From assembly GCF_014385195.1 (NCBI RefSeq), contig NZ_JACRTG010000030.1:1-64000 (forward strand): 64,000 bases of DNA, written 5' to 3'. The stretch comes from Paratissierella segnis. Lineage in GTDB: Bacteria; Bacillota; Clostridia; Tissierellales; Tissierellaceae. Below the pieces are notes generated by a model that worked only from the letters and a program-made list of their open reading frames with translations, had not been told where the DNA came from and did no database searches. Positions 9,266-18,588 of this stretch are shown piece by piece (positions within the stretch are counted from its first letter, which is position 1; every line of letters starts with the position of its first letter). Position numbers and translations under genes: made by a program.

Positions 9266-11935
9266 CTACACCGGGTCATACAAAAAGAATCGCATTACAT
9301 AACAGATTTCATTATCCGATATTTCCACGCAATATTTATTGCATAAAAATATAAAACACTCCTTAATAGTATTATAGCAATATAGATTTTCATCTATAAA
9401 TTCATCTTTATCGGGGTATTCAAAAGGAACTTCCCCGCTCTTTAGCTTGCTTATCATAAAAGCAATATGCAAGATTATTCCGATGGTTTTTTCACTTTTT
9501 AATTTAATGGAAAGTTCGTTTTCTACTCTGCCTAAAAAATAGCTTATATCATTATAAAGTACCTCTCCATCAAGATTCGGGATATTTTCTTTAAGAATCA
9601 TCGGCATTTTTATTAAAGTAGTTTTTATATTTATGCTTTCCTGTATTTCATCCATAACATTCATATTTATTACATCATACATATTATACTGTTTAATATC
9701 TATATCAAATGAAAATGAAGAAACAATAAATAATATTTCCTTTTCTTCGCGTATTTCATTAATCCTTTGCTTAAAATATTTTTTATCCAAACAATTGAGT
9801 GGTATTATTTCAAATATCTCCTTATCGTATTTAAGGTTGTTATCCAAAAAGCTCTTAATCGCTATAGCCCCTCCTTCTCCACTCAAGCATGATACAATAA
9901 TTGCCACCTTCGCTTTATTTTTTTCTTCTCCTGCCAATGACTTATTCATCTCAAAATATGAATTTACAGCTAAAACCGATTTATAGATTTCATTTAAGGA
10001 AAGACCAATCAGCGCTTTCCTCGCAGCTTCCAGTGTATGCAAAGTTGAAACAAGAGGAACTGCTTTCATTGAAACATCAAATTCTTTTTCTATAGTATCC
10101 GCAAAAGTAGTAAGGGAGCCCATGTCCACGAGCAAAATATAATTCTTAATCTCCTTATTTTCCGACACGAATTTTCTCAATTCATCCAAAACTTTTAAAG
10201 GACTTAAATCTAAGGGTGCATTTATTGCATGAACACATGGCTCCTCCAAAAGTTTATTTACAACATCAGCCATTGATGTAGCAGTTGAATCTCCGTGAGC
10301 AATAAGTATAACCTTAACCTTATTGTTTCCGTTCTTAATATGATCTTCAGGAAGAAGAAAAATGGTCAAATAAGCTGCCTCATCTTCGGCTATTTCATGA
10401 TGTACATAATTTTCTATAATAGCCTTTGCCTTTAAAGCTATTTCAAACTCTTTAGGATACAATTCTTTGATTTTATTTAGCTGAGGATTGGTAATGGATT
10501 TATTGTTATAAACTCTATTGATTAAAGTATCTATATGCAAAACCAAACACGTATAGGTATTGCCGCTAAAATTCCTTCCAAGTTCAGTAGCCATATAATA
10601 AATAACCCTATCAATTAGATTAAAGTCTTCTTCTCCTATAATGCTCAATAAATTCTTTTTATTTATTTCTTCAGAAACTCCGTTGATGTGTTTCTGAAAA
10701 TATGACGATATGTCTTTGCCTAAAATGTTTTCTATGGCTATATCCGATATTCCTTGAGATTTTAACCTCTCTAACTTTTGTTCTACAATTTTATATACTC
10801 CGTTATCTTCATTCTCAAACTGCTCTTGATTATGATCTATAGTGCTTGAAAACTTAAAAAACTCTATTTCCTCCCCTACCAGCTTATTCCAAAGTGCCCT
10901 GTGCTCTTTTTCTTTATAAAGACCTTCTTTTATATATAAAGGTAGATTACCGTTTCTAATTCTCACATCAGGCTTTATATTTGTAAGAAATTCTGAGTAA
11001 GCTTTAGCACACACAAGCTGAACATCGCTTTTTAATTGTCCTACATTATTGGGGCAGTCATATGATAAAAATGCCCTCATTGTATTCAACGATACATATA
11101 TTTCTCTATTTAATCTAAGGCTTTCCTGCTTAAAAAAGCTCTTAATCAGATAAAGCCTTTCTTCCAGAGTTCTTTCCTTTAGAGAAGGAATTTTTATTAT
11201 TATGGGGATTCTCCTTATAAAAGTTCTTAACAATGTGGAATTTGGATTCTCCGTAGTAGCTGAAATTATAAGTACATCGGATTTTCTTGTCTCCGAATCC
11301 CCAATTCGTCTGAAATATCCTGTATCTAAAAATGTAAAAAGTATTTCTTGCCCCTCAGGAGGAAGCCTATGAAGTTCATCTAGGAAAAGAACGCCTCCGT
11401 TGGCTTTTTCTATAAGTCCGACCCTATCAACTTCAGCGCCGGTAAAAGCTCCTTTTTTAACTCCAAAGAGCTGGGAAGTAAGCAAATTTGGATTATTGCT
11501 ATAATCTGCACAATTAAAGACTACAAAGGGAGAATCTTTTTTTCTTATGCTCATTTCTTTAGAATACTCATACATCATTGAAGCAAACATTGATTTTCCA
11601 GTTCCCGTATCTCCCAAAAGCATTGAAGGCAGCCCCTTGGGCGGATACAAAATAGCAGCTTTCATCTGTTCTACTACCTTTTTCAAACTTATATTATTCT
11701 TAACCAATTGATCGAGTTTACCCTCTTTTTTAGCTGCAGTCTTACTTTTGGCAACAAAAAATAAAACAGGTCTTCCTGAAGATTTATATAATTTCCCTTC
11801 TCTTACCAGATTGTTTAACTCATGGCTTACATTAGCCCTGCTCATATTTACAAGAGAGGATATCGTTTTAGTATCAATGCCTCTTTCATCTCCGATTTCT
11901 AAAACTTTATTATATATCATGTCTTTTTTAGCCAC
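9266..11935 (-). CDS. LevR-type sigma-54 activator with PTS regulation domains
   Basis: Activates sigma-54 promoters of PTS operons and is itself controlled by PTS phosphorylation. Seen in order over 889 residues: an N-terminal helix-turn-helix (~1-65); an AAA+ domain with Walker A GDTGTGKS and the sigma-54 contact loop GAFTGA (~90-330); a PRD (~420-550); a mannose-type EIIA-like domain starting VKVILIAHGDST (~555-690); an EIIB-like segment with VSCLSGEGG; and a C-terminal PRD. The GTG start at 11935 has AAGGGGG eight bases ahead. It is divergent from the PTS operon at 12265, whose leader holds a textbook sigma-54 promoter and dyad repeats, so that operon is the likely target. Confidence 0.93.
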   Translation of the reverse strand: MAKKDMIYNKVLEIGDERGIDTKTISSLVNMSRANVSHELNNLVREGKLYKSSGRPVLFFVAKSKTAAKKEGKLDQLVKNNISLKKVVEQMKAAILYPPKGLPSMLLGDTGTGKSMFASMMYEYSKEMSIRKKDSPFVVFNCADYSNNPNLLTSQLFGVKKGAFTGAEVDRVGLIEKANGGVLFLDELHRLPPEGQEILFTFLDTGYFRRIGDSETRKSDVLIISATTENPNSTLLRTFIRRIPIIIKIPSLKERTLEERLYLIKSFFKQESLRLNREIYVSLNTMRAFLSYDCPNNVGQLKSDVQLVCAKAYSEFLTNIKPDVRIRNGNLPLYIKEGLYKEKEHRALWNKLVGEEIEFFKFSSTIDHNQEQFENEDNGVYKIVEQKLERLKSQGISDIAIENILGKDISSYFQKHINGVSEEINKKNLLSIIGEEDFNLIDRVIYYMATELGRNFSGNTYTCLVLHIDTLINRVYNNKSITNPQLNKIKELYPKEFEIALKAKAIIENYVHHEIAEDEAAYLTIFLLPEDHIKNGNNKVKVILIAHGDSTATSMADVVNKLLEEPCVHAINAPLDLSPLKVLDELRKFVSENKEIKNYILLVDMGSLTTFADTIEKEFDVSMKAVPLVSTLHTLEAARKALIGLSLNEIYKSVLAVNSYFEMNKSLAGEEKNKAKVAIIVSCLSGEGGAIAIKSFLDNNLKYDKEIFEIIPLNCLDKKYFKQRINEIREEKEILFIVSSFSFDIDIKQYNMYDVINMNVMDEIQESINIKTTLIKMPMILKENIPNLDGEVLYNDISYFLGRVENELSIKLKSEKTIGIILHIAFMISKLKSGEVPFEYPDKDEFIDENLYCYNTIKECFIFLCNKYCVEISDNEICYVMRFFLYDPV

Positions 11936-12036
11936 GAATTGATCCCCCTTTCTAATCTAAAAATCATATCCAATACATAAAACTTCATCTTAAAAAGATT
12001 ATATCATAGTTTTATCCTTCCATAATGTGTTTAATT

Positions 12037-12078
12037 CACTTAAACGCTAGTTGTTTAAGTGTTTAGAATGTCAAACAC
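12037..12078. promoter_or_regulatory. Overlapping inverted repeats, probable enhancer site for the LevR-type activator
   Basis: CACTTAAAC (12037-12045) and GTTTAAGTG (12053-12061) form a perfect dyad with a 7-bp spacer. An overlapping dyad joins GTGTTT (12059-12064) to AAACAC (12073-12078). They lie 90-130 bases upstream of the sigma-54 promoter, the usual distance for activator binding. Assignment to the divergent LevR-type protein is inference. These sites and the promoter account for the 329-base gap between the two genes. Confidence 0.65.
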
Positions 12079-12164
12079 TAGTATATTTAATCAAGCATTA
12101 TTTTTTAATATATATTTAAACCTGCAAATGCAATATATGCACAACAAATAAATTAAAATTAGTG

Positions 12165-12184
12165 TTTGGTACAAAAAATGCATT
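12165..12184 (+). promoter_or_regulatory. Sigma-54 (-24/-12) promoter of the PTS operon
   Basis: TTTGGTAC and ATGCAT place the invariant GG at 12168-12169 and GC at 12180-12181 with exactly ten bases between them, the required sigma-54 spacing. It lies ~80 bases before the EIIA start at 12265. Confidence 0.85.
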
Positions 12185-12264
12185 TAAATCTTAATAGATA
12201 AACATAGAAAAATATTTTTATTAATTTGTCTTAGATTAAAATTCACATAATGGAGGAATTGTCT

Positions 12265-12627
12265 ATGGAAAAAAAAGCTAATTCTGTTGAGGCTAAATTC
12301 AACGAAGAATATATATTCAAATTAATAAGTCTCTCCGGTGATGCCAGAAGTAACATATATGGAGCATTTGAATCGGTTAGAGACAATGAGTATGAAAAAG
12401 CAGAAAAATATTTAAAAAGAGCTGACGAATATATCATAGAAGCTCATAATCTGCAAACCGATTCCATTCAAAAAGAAGCTCAAGGAATCTATATGGAAAT
12501 AAATCTATTGACTATTCATGCTCAAGATCATCTGATGACCACCCTTCTAGCCAAGGATATGATCAAATACATGATAGATATGCAAAAAGAAATCAATGAA
12601 CTGAAGAAAAACAGCAAAGAGAAGTAA
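12265..12627 (+). CDS. PTS EIIA, lactose/cellobiose family
   Basis: A cytosolic phosphocarrier of the lactose/cellobiose (Lac) PTS family that passes phosphate from HPr to EIIB. It is 120 residues long and helical, with the active histidine most likely in TIHAQDHLMTT. The start is the ATG at 12265; the ATG at 12250 overlaps the ribosome site GGAGG. It is the first gene of the sigma-54 dependent EIIA-EIIB-EIIC set. The next gene follows after 49 bases. Confidence 0.92.
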   Translation: MEKKANSVEAKFNEEYIFKLISLSGDARSNIYGAFESVRDNEYEKAEKYLKRADEYIIEAHNLQTDSIQKEAQGIYMEINLLTIHAQDHLMTTLLAKDMIKYMIDMQKEINELKKNSKEK

Positions 12628-12676
12628 CGCTAACAAGATGGCGCAGTTATTATGAATTCAGAAAGGGGGTGAATCA

Positions 12677-12985
12677 ATGAAAAGAATTGCTTTGTTTTGT
12701 TCTGCAGGAATGTCAACAAGTCTGTTGGTAACTAAAATGCAAGAAGCAGCAAAAAAAAAGGGACTGGACGTATCAATTGAAGCCTTTCCTGAAGTTAAAA
12801 TGGAAAAGCTTATAGATGACTTGGATCTGGTGCTTCTAGGTCCGCAAATAAGGTATGCATATAAAAGAGCCCAAAAATTATGTGCCGAAAAAGGAATTCC
12901 GGTAGATGTAATCAGCTCCGTAGACTATGGTATGGTAGATGGGGAAAAAGTACTGGAAAAGGCAATGAAAATGATGGAAAAATAA
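12677..12985 (+). CDS. PTS EIIB, lactose/cellobiose family
   Basis: A 102-residue phosphotransfer subunit. The active-site cysteine is Cys8 in the loop FCSAGMSTSLL, typical of Lac-family EIIB. The body (LVLLGPQIRYAYK, VDVISSVDYGMVDG) matches the family end to end. Preceded by GAAAGGGGG. It receives phosphate from the EIIA at 12265 and gives it to sugar crossing the EIIC at 13004. Confidence 0.94.
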   Translation: MKRIALFCSAGMSTSLLVTKMQEAAKKKGLDVSIEAFPEVKMEKLIDDLDLVLLGPQIRYAYKRAQKLCAEKGIPVDVISSVDYGMVDGEKVLEKAMKMMEK

Positions 12986-13003
12986 ATATAAGGAGGATTA
13001 GTT

Positions 13004-14326
13004 ATGAGCAAAAAGATGGAATCATTTGAGAACAAATTAATGCCAGTGGCAGATAAATTAGCAAACAACCGATATTTACTCGCAGTACGTGACGGATTCA
13101 TGCTGACTATGCCTTTACTTATAATCGGTTCCATATTTATGTTACTTGCTTATTTGCCTATTAATGGATACGATGCATTTATGGCAAGAACATTTGGAGA
13201 AAATTGGATGAGTTTCTTTTCAGTAGCCTACAATACAACCATGTCCGTAATGACAATATTTGTAATACTAGGTATCTCGGGAAGCTTATCGGATTATTAT
13301 AAATTAGAAAAGCTAAATACTGCAGTTATATCTCTTGTAGCATTTTTTGTATTGACGCCTTTTGTTACAAGTTTTACGCCGGAGGGAATGAATGAGTCAT
13401 TTAACGTTACAGGTATAATCCCAACGGAATGGATGGGTACAAAAGGGTTATTTGTAGGAATTCTTGCAGCTATACTTTCAACTGAAATAGTAAGATGGGT
13501 AATTAAAAAAGGATGGGTAATCAAAATGCCGGCAGGAGTTCCTTCTGCAGTCGGAAAGGCTTTTTCATCTTTAATTCCGGCTACAATTACTATAATAGTT
13601 TTCGATATAATAAGATTAATATTCACATTTACTCCTTTTGGAACAATACACAATTTCATATATACCATTTTACAACTACCTCTTACGTCTTTAGGAGACA
13701 CTTTGGGCGCTGCCTTGATTGCTAATTTCTTTGTAGGACTATTTTGGATATTTGGAATAGTAGGTGCGGACATCGTACAATCTGTAATGAATCCAATTTG
13801 GATAGCCTTAGCGGCAGATAATCTTGCTGCATATCAAGCCGGAAGTGAACTTCCTCATATTATAACCCAGCAATTTAATCAGATATATTTGTGGATGGGA
13901 GGAGGAGGCGCAACATTGGGATTGTGCATTGCAATACTGCTTGTATGTAAATCAGAACAATGCAAAAAACTCGGTAGGCTTTCAATTTTCCCGGGGATAT
14001 TCAATATAAATGAGCCTTTAATGTTTGGATTGCCTATAGTTTTAAATCCAATGATGTTAATTCCGTTTATAATAACTCCCTTAGCATTATGTCTATTATG
14101 CTATGGTTCAATGGCTATAGGACTTGTCCCTAAACCAAATGGTATATTGGTTCCGTGGACAACACCTCCGATAATAGGCGGTTTCCTTGTCGGAGGTATA
14201 AGGGGAGCCTTATTGCAACTTGTAGGATTGATTGTATCATTCTTTATTTATCTACCTTTTATAAAGACTGTTGATAAACAATATCTTGAACAAGAAAAAT
14301 CCTATAAGACAGCTCCCCAAAAATAA
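13004..14326 (+). CDS. PTS EIIC, cellobiose/diacetylchitobiose-type permease
   Basis: The membrane channel of the PTS, 440 residues with about ten hydrophobic segments. Family marks include GGGGATLGLCIAILL and NEPLMFGLPIVLNP, the conserved sugar-site Asn-Glu-Pro region of the CelB family. Eighteen bases separate it from EIIB, with AGGAGG before the ATG. Because the next gene is a MupG-like hydrolase, the imported sugar may be a MurNAc- or GlcNAc-containing disaccharide rather than cellobiose; that is inference. Confidence 0.93.
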   Translation: MSKKMESFENKLMPVADKLANNRYLLAVRDGFMLTMPLLIIGSIFMLLAYLPINGYDAFMARTFGENWMSFFSVAYNTTMSVMTIFVILGISGSLSDYYKLEKLNTAVISLVAFFVLTPFVTSFTPEGMNESFNVTGIIPTEWMGTKGLFVGILAAILSTEIVRWVIKKGWVIKMPAGVPSAVGKAFSSLIPATITIIVFDIIRLIFTFTPFGTIHNFIYTILQLPLTSLGDTLGAALIANFFVGLFWIFGIVGADIVQSVMNPIWIALAADNLAAYQAGSELPHIITQQFNQIYLWMGGGGATLGLCIAILLVCKSEQCKKLGRLSIFPGIFNINEPLMFGLPIVLNPMMLIPFIITPLALCLLCYGSMAIGLVPKPNGILVPWTTPPIIGGFLVGGIRGALLQLVGLIVSFFIYLPFIKTVDKQYLEQEKSYKTAPQK

Positions 14327-14340
14327 ATTAAAATAATTAG

Positions 14341-14379
14341 CATTCAGGTGACTTTCGCACAGTCACCTGAATGTCTTTT
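14341..14379 (+). terminator. Intrinsic terminator between EIIC and the MupG-like gene
   Basis: A perfect 13-bp stem, CATTCAGGTGACT pairing with AGTCACCTGAATG around a 7-nt loop, followed by TCTTTT. It is placed inside the apparent operon, so it probably lowers rather than abolishes expression of the gene at 14463. Confidence 0.88.
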
Positions 14380-14462
14380 AAAAGATTAACGAGAATTAAT
14401 CTTATGTTTTATTATAACTAAAATCTCGCTTTTTGTCGAATTAAAAAAATGGAGGAATTATT

Positions 14463-15545
14463 ATGAAAAAAATCGGATTTTCCGTATATCCTGCTCATGT
14501 AAAATTGGATGAAAACTTAAAATATATTGATAAAGCGGCTAAATACGGATTTATGAGAGTATTCACATGCCTTCTTTCCGTTAAAGGAGATAAGGAAAAA
14601 ATACTTGACGAATTTAAAAAAACAGTAGCTAATGCCAACAAATACAAAATGGAGGTTATAGCGGATATAAATCCTGAGGTATTTAATTATCTGGAAATAA
14701 GCTATGATGACTTAAGTATCTTTAAAGATATGGGACTTTATGGGATAAGGTTGGACAATGGATTCACAGGAATGGAAGAGTCCATAATGACTTTTAATAA
14801 ATTTGGATTGAAAATAGAATTAAATATGAGTGCAGGAACAAAATATGTGGATAACATATTCAGCTTTCAACCTAATTCGGAGAATATTCTGGGATGCCAC
14901 AATTTTTATCCTCACAGATATTCTGGTATAGGATACGATCATTTTATGAGATGTAATGAGCAGTTCAAAAAATACAATATAAGAACGGCCGCATTTGTCT
15001 CATCGAAAAATGCCGATTATGGGCCATGGCCTGTAAGTGAAGGATTGTGTACATTGGAAGAGCATAGAAACCTTCCTATAGAAGTTCAGGCAAAGCATTT
15101 GTTTGCTACAGATTTAATTGATGATGTAATAATTGCAAATGCATTTGCCTCTGACGAAGAATTAAAAGCTTTAAGCAGTATTGATCCATATATGCTTAGC
15201 CTAAAAATTGAAATGGAAAATAGAATCCCTGATGCTCAAAGAGACATGATTTTTAACAATATTCATTTCAATAGGGGAGATATATCCGAATATATGATAA
15301 GATCCAGCAGATATAGAGTATCACCGGATACTCCCGGCTTTGAGCCCTTTAATACAAGAGCCGTCAAAAGAGGAGATATAACAATAGATAATTCTCTTTA
15401 TCAAAATTACACAGGGGAGCTTCACATTGCATTAAAAAATATGGACAACGACGGAAAGACAAATGTAGTAGGACATATACCGGAAGAAGAAATATTTCTA
15501 ATTGACTATATAAAACCATGGCAAAAGTTTAAATTTAATCTTTAA
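14463..15545 (+). CDS. mupG: MupG-like 6-phospho-N-acetylmuramidase (DUF871 family)
   Basis: Whole-length match (360 residues) to the DUF871 family, which includes MupG, the cytosolic enzyme that cleaves MurNAc-6-phosphate-GlcNAc during cell-wall recycling. Seen: the N-terminal barrel strand IGFSVYPAH, GIRLDNGF, FYPHRYSG, and the C-terminal domain ending in TNVVGHIPEEEIFLIDYIKPW. GGAGG precedes the ATG. It follows a PTS that lacks any GH1 or GH4 gene, so it may be the hydrolase for the phosphorylated disaccharide. Family assignment is firm; substrate is inferred from MupG. Confidence 0.85.
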   Translation: MKKIGFSVYPAHVKLDENLKYIDKAAKYGFMRVFTCLLSVKGDKEKILDEFKKTVANANKYKMEVIADINPEVFNYLEISYDDLSIFKDMGLYGIRLDNGFTGMEESIMTFNKFGLKIELNMSAGTKYVDNIFSFQPNSENILGCHNFYPHRYSGIGYDHFMRCNEQFKKYNIRTAAFVSSKNADYGPWPVSEGLCTLEEHRNLPIEVQAKHLFATDLIDDVIIANAFASDEELKALSSIDPYMLSLKIEMENRIPDAQRDMIFNNIHFNRGDISEYMIRSSRYRVSPDTPGFEPFNTRAVKRGDITIDNSLYQNYTGELHIALKNMDNDGKTNVVGHIPEEEIFLIDYIKPWQKFKFNL

Positions 15546-15711
15546 GGAAATTACTATAATTTTAGGATGATTGCAGTAGAGCCATATATCGTTTTCTATA
15601 GATTTATTGATGATATAGTCTATATTTATGAATACTTCATGGAGCTCGTGATTATATAGAAGCACTTAAATCAAGTGAGGACTAACTTAGCTATGGAAAA
15701 TAATGTGAAAG

Positions 15712-15741
15712 GGTCACTGGGATTAGTAGTCCCCAGTGACC
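15712..15741. terminator. Bidirectional intrinsic terminator
   Basis: GGTCACTGGG (15712-15721) pairs with CCCAGTGACC (15732-15741), followed by TTATTT. It lies between the MupG-like gene (plus) and the antiporter relic (minus) and could serve both. Confidence 0.85.
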
Positions 15742-16211
15742 TTATTTATCCAATTTTATTGCTCCTGATTTTATAAGAGCATATTTTGCGCTAATTGGTC
15801 CAATAAGCTCATATAAAACAGATGATGAAAGTATTATCGATAACAACATATTACCAATTTCCACCGGATGAATCCGCTGTGCTAAAAATGCCAGACCTAT
15901 GGAGACTCCTGCCTGTGGAATAAGCGCTACCCCTAAATAGTTCCTAATATTCTTTTCAGCCTTAACAAATTCGCACCCTAAGAAAGCACTATATCTCCTA
16001 TAAAACTCATTTTATCTGCCAATTCTTGTGTTATAATATTTAGGAAATAAGGTCCTACGATAATACCTGCAATTATATAACAAGTTACATTTGGTAAAGA
16101 TAATATCTTTGTGAGACGTGTCAATATAAATCCGGCTGTAAACATCACTGATAAAGAAATCAATGTTACCGAAACACTATTTAATTGGAATTGATTTAAA
16201 TCTAAAGCCAT
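15742..16211 (-). pseudogene. Cation/proton antiporter (CPA2) with the middle deleted
   Basis: The first ~75 residues (from the ATG at 16211) are the N-terminus of a CPA2-type Na+/H+ antiporter: TAGFILTRLTKILSLPNVTCYIIAG and GPYFLN show the first two membrane segments. The frame then stops at 15978. In another frame, from about 15988 down to a TAA at 15742, lies the true C-terminal end of the same family (LGVALIPQAGVSIG, LSSSVLYELIGPISAKYALI). About 250 residues of the middle are missing and the two ends are out of frame. It ends at the terminator at 15712. It is therefore a deletion-generated pseudogene. Confidence 0.85.
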
Positions 16212-16268
16212 AACATCACCACTCTGTATTTAATTTTGAGATTTAAAAATTATTCCTCCATTAAAAAA

Positions 16269-16306
16269 CATCCCCTATTCTTAGATTAATTAAAGAATAC
16301 GGGATG
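16269..16306. terminator. Intrinsic terminator of the pyrophosphatase gene
   Basis: On the minus strand CATCCCGTATTCTT pairs with AAGAATAGGGGATG (one mismatch), followed by TTTTTT. It lies just past the stop of the pyrophosphatase. Confidence 0.88.
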
Positions 16307-16314
16307 CTAATGTT

Positions 16315-17970
16315 TTACCCAATCATATTATGGATATTTGATAACATATTTGTTATAGGCGGTATTACTTGTTTCTTCCTGGATACTACTCCCGGAGCAA
16401 AGAAAGAGTGGTTCTCCAATGTCTTATCAAATGCTTCTGCAATTAAATCCTTATTGTGCCCTACTACTACCATTTCAGAAGATTGGTCAAATATATCCGT
16501 AAGCATCAAAATAAATACGGAATAATCATATTCCCTTGCTCTCTCTTCCATCAACTTCAACAGGTCATCCTTCATTTCCCCTAAACTATCCGGGTCCATA
16601 GTATATACTTGGGCAATACCTATTTTATCTCCACCAACTGTGAATAATTTTAAATCTTGTGCAAGTAGCTCTTGAGGGGTTTTACCTACAAGAGATGTCC
16701 CTGCTTTAAACATTTCTATGGAAAATTTGTCGATATCCAGATCTGCTATTCTTGCTAATCTTTCTAGCATAATCTTATCTACATTTGTAGATGTAGGAGA
16801 TTTAAATAGAAGGGTATCCGATATAATAGCCGCTGCCAAAATTCCTGCGGTTTTCTTAGATGGTCTTCTTCCATTCTCAAACATAATAGAAGCAATAATG
16901 GTTGAAGTGCTTCCAACAGGTTCATTTCTAAAATATATCGGATTACCCGTAAATACGTCAGCTACTCTGTGATGGTCTATTATCTCTAATATTTCACATT
17001 CTTCTAATCCATCTACTGATTGGCTTCTTTCGTTATGGTCAACTAATATGACTTTCTTTTTCATACTGGAGATCAAATGATACCTTGATATCAGTCCTAT
17101 CACTTTGTTTTCATCGTTTAAAACCGGATAGGATCTATATCTTGTTTGGGACATTTTAACCTTTACATCATCTACCAAATCATCAAGTGCAAATATGACT
17201 AAATCTTCTTTTGTCATTGCATAATTAAGAGGTATGGATTGTGTTATGAGCCTTGAAGTAGTAAATGTATCATATGGGGTTGAGATTACCGTAATCCCTT
17301 TTTCCTCGCCAATCTTTATCAAGTCTTCATCAATTTGTGAGTTCCCTGTTACTATTAACAGGGATATATTGCTGTTTACAGCTATTTCTTGAACATCTCT
17401 CCTGTCCCCGCATATTGCTATATCATTGTCCTCTATGAAATCAGTTATTGAATCGGGTTCCATTGCCAAAACCAAAACCTTACCTATAAACGGTCTGATT
17501 TCTTCAGGCATAATAATAGGATTTGCTGATAATGTATCTATTATATTATCAATTGTCACACCGGATTTTCCAAGTATAGCATTATCCCAAACATCTATAT
17601 AGGATTGAATAATATCCGAAATCGTAGCAATGCCAACTATTTGGTCATTTTCATCTGCAACAGGCAGGCTATGCAAATTGTTCGTGTCCATTAGGTTAAG
17701 TGCCATCCGAAGCGATATATCAGGACTAACCGGTGGTATTATATCAAAATCTAAATCCTCTACACTTTGCCTTACGGTCTCTATAAGAGCCGGTGCTTCA
17801 ACTCCAAAATAATCCAATATAAATTTTGTTTCCCTATTTAATTCTCCAAGTCTTACCGGTATAGCATTTACTTCTCCGGTTCCGTTTTTATATTCAGCAT
17901 ATGCTATTGCTGCGCATATGGAATCGGAATCAGGATTTTTATGCCCAGTTATATATACTGTATCCTTCAT
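16315..17970 (-). CDS. ppaC: Manganese-dependent inorganic pyrophosphatase with CBS/DRTGG regulatory insert
   Basis: A family II pyrophosphatase that hydrolyses PPi to phosphate in the cytosol. The DHH domain is split: GHKNPDSDSICAA at the N-terminus, then a regulatory insert, then DHNERS and IDHHRVAD, and a C-terminal DHHA2 domain. The insert holds a CBS domain (around LHSLPVADENDQIVGIATISDI), a DRTGG-like segment and a second CBS (YRSYPVLNDENKVIGLISRYH). In this family such inserts bind adenine nucleotides and tune activity. The start is the ATG at 17970, with GGGAGG seven bases before; a longer frame upstream has no ribosome site. At 551 residues it is the expected size. Confidence 0.93.
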   Translation of the reverse strand: MKDTVYITGHKNPDSDSICAAIAYAEYKNGTGEVNAIPVRLGELNRETKFILDYFGVEAPALIETVRQSVEDLDFDIIPPVSPDISLRMALNLMDTNNLHSLPVADENDQIVGIATISDIIQSYIDVWDNAILGKSGVTIDNIIDTLSANPIIMPEEIRPFIGKVLVLAMEPDSITDFIEDNDIAICGDRRDVQEIAVNSNISLLIVTGNSQIDEDLIKIGEEKGITVISTPYDTFTTSRLITQSIPLNYAMTKEDLVIFALDDLVDDVKVKMSQTRYRSYPVLNDENKVIGLISRYHLISSMKKKVILVDHNERSQSVDGLEECEILEIIDHHRVADVFTGNPIYFRNEPVGSTSTIIASIMFENGRRPSKKTAGILAAAIISDTLLFKSPTSTNVDKIMLERLARIADLDIDKFSIEMFKAGTSLVGKTPQELLAQDLKLFTVGGDKIGIAQVYTMDPDSLGEMKDDLLKLMEERAREYDYSVFILMLTDIFDQSSEMVVVGHNKDLIAEAFDKTLENHSFFAPGVVSRKKQVIPPITNMLSNIHNMIG

Positions 17971-18060
17971 TTTATTCCTCCCAACAATCATTGTACGGAT
18001 ATTATACCACAATATCTTTGATTTTAGGAAAAAATATAGGGTCATATCATGAATTATCAA

Positions 18061-18525
18061 TCATTCTATATCTGAATTTACACCACTTAATATAACTATT
18101 ACAGTGGATTTAAAATTCTCCTCATTTGATGCAATTATATGCAATTTGATATTGTAATTGTTCTTTTTGCCATTAAATTCATATGCATTGATTTTTTCAT
18201 GAAGGTTTATATCATCATCATCGCTAAATAGCAATTCATAATGATCATATAATTCCTGCGGTTCTGTATTAGAATAATAATATACTTGATAATAATTTTC
18301 CCCTGCGAAAATCCCTCGTTCCACTCTATCAACTGCATATAAAGGAACTATGTCCTCCGGAAAGTCCTCTGGTGTTGTCTTACTCAACATGGGCTCAGGT
18401 TTTGAATCCCCGCTATTTACTATATCTTTATCTTCCTTTTTCTCAGGCTTAGTAGTTTGAGGAGTACAGCCTACAATTAATGATAAGACTAATATTATAA
18501 GTATAAAAGAATTAAACTTTTTCAT
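18061..18525 (-). CDS. Small secreted lipoprotein of unknown function
   Basis: A 154-residue protein with a lipoprotein signal peptide, MKKFNSFILIILVLSLIVGC, where Cys20 would be lipidated. A Lys/Glu/Ser-rich linker follows, then a ~95-residue domain (VPLYAVDRVERGIFAGENYYQVYYYSNT and the C-terminal IKLHIIASNEENFKSTVIVILS). I do not recognise the domain. It is on the same strand as the pyrophosphatase and ends 90 bases before that gene's ATG; cotranscription is possible. Confidence 0.7.
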   Translation of the reverse strand: MKKFNSFILIILVLSLIVGCTPQTTKPEKKEDKDIVNSGDSKPEPMLSKTTPEDFPEDIVPLYAVDRVERGIFAGENYYQVYYYSNTEPQELYDHYELLFSDDDDINLHEKINAYEFNGKKNNYNIKLHIIASNEENFKSTVIVILSGVNSDIE

Positions 18526-18588
18526 TATATCCTCCTTAATCTCTTAGTACTTATATTATTTAATATTAGTCTAGATTTTATCCAGTAG

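Noticed and set aside
13297..13773. A 158-codon minus-strand frame in the cellobiose-type EIIC
   Set aside because: Mirror frame of a clear EIIC; no start signal and no recognisable protein features.
18000..18060. N-terminal extension of the pyrophosphatase
   Set aside because: The GGGAGG site and the conserved GHKNPDSD start fit the ATG at 17970; the extension covers the promoter region.
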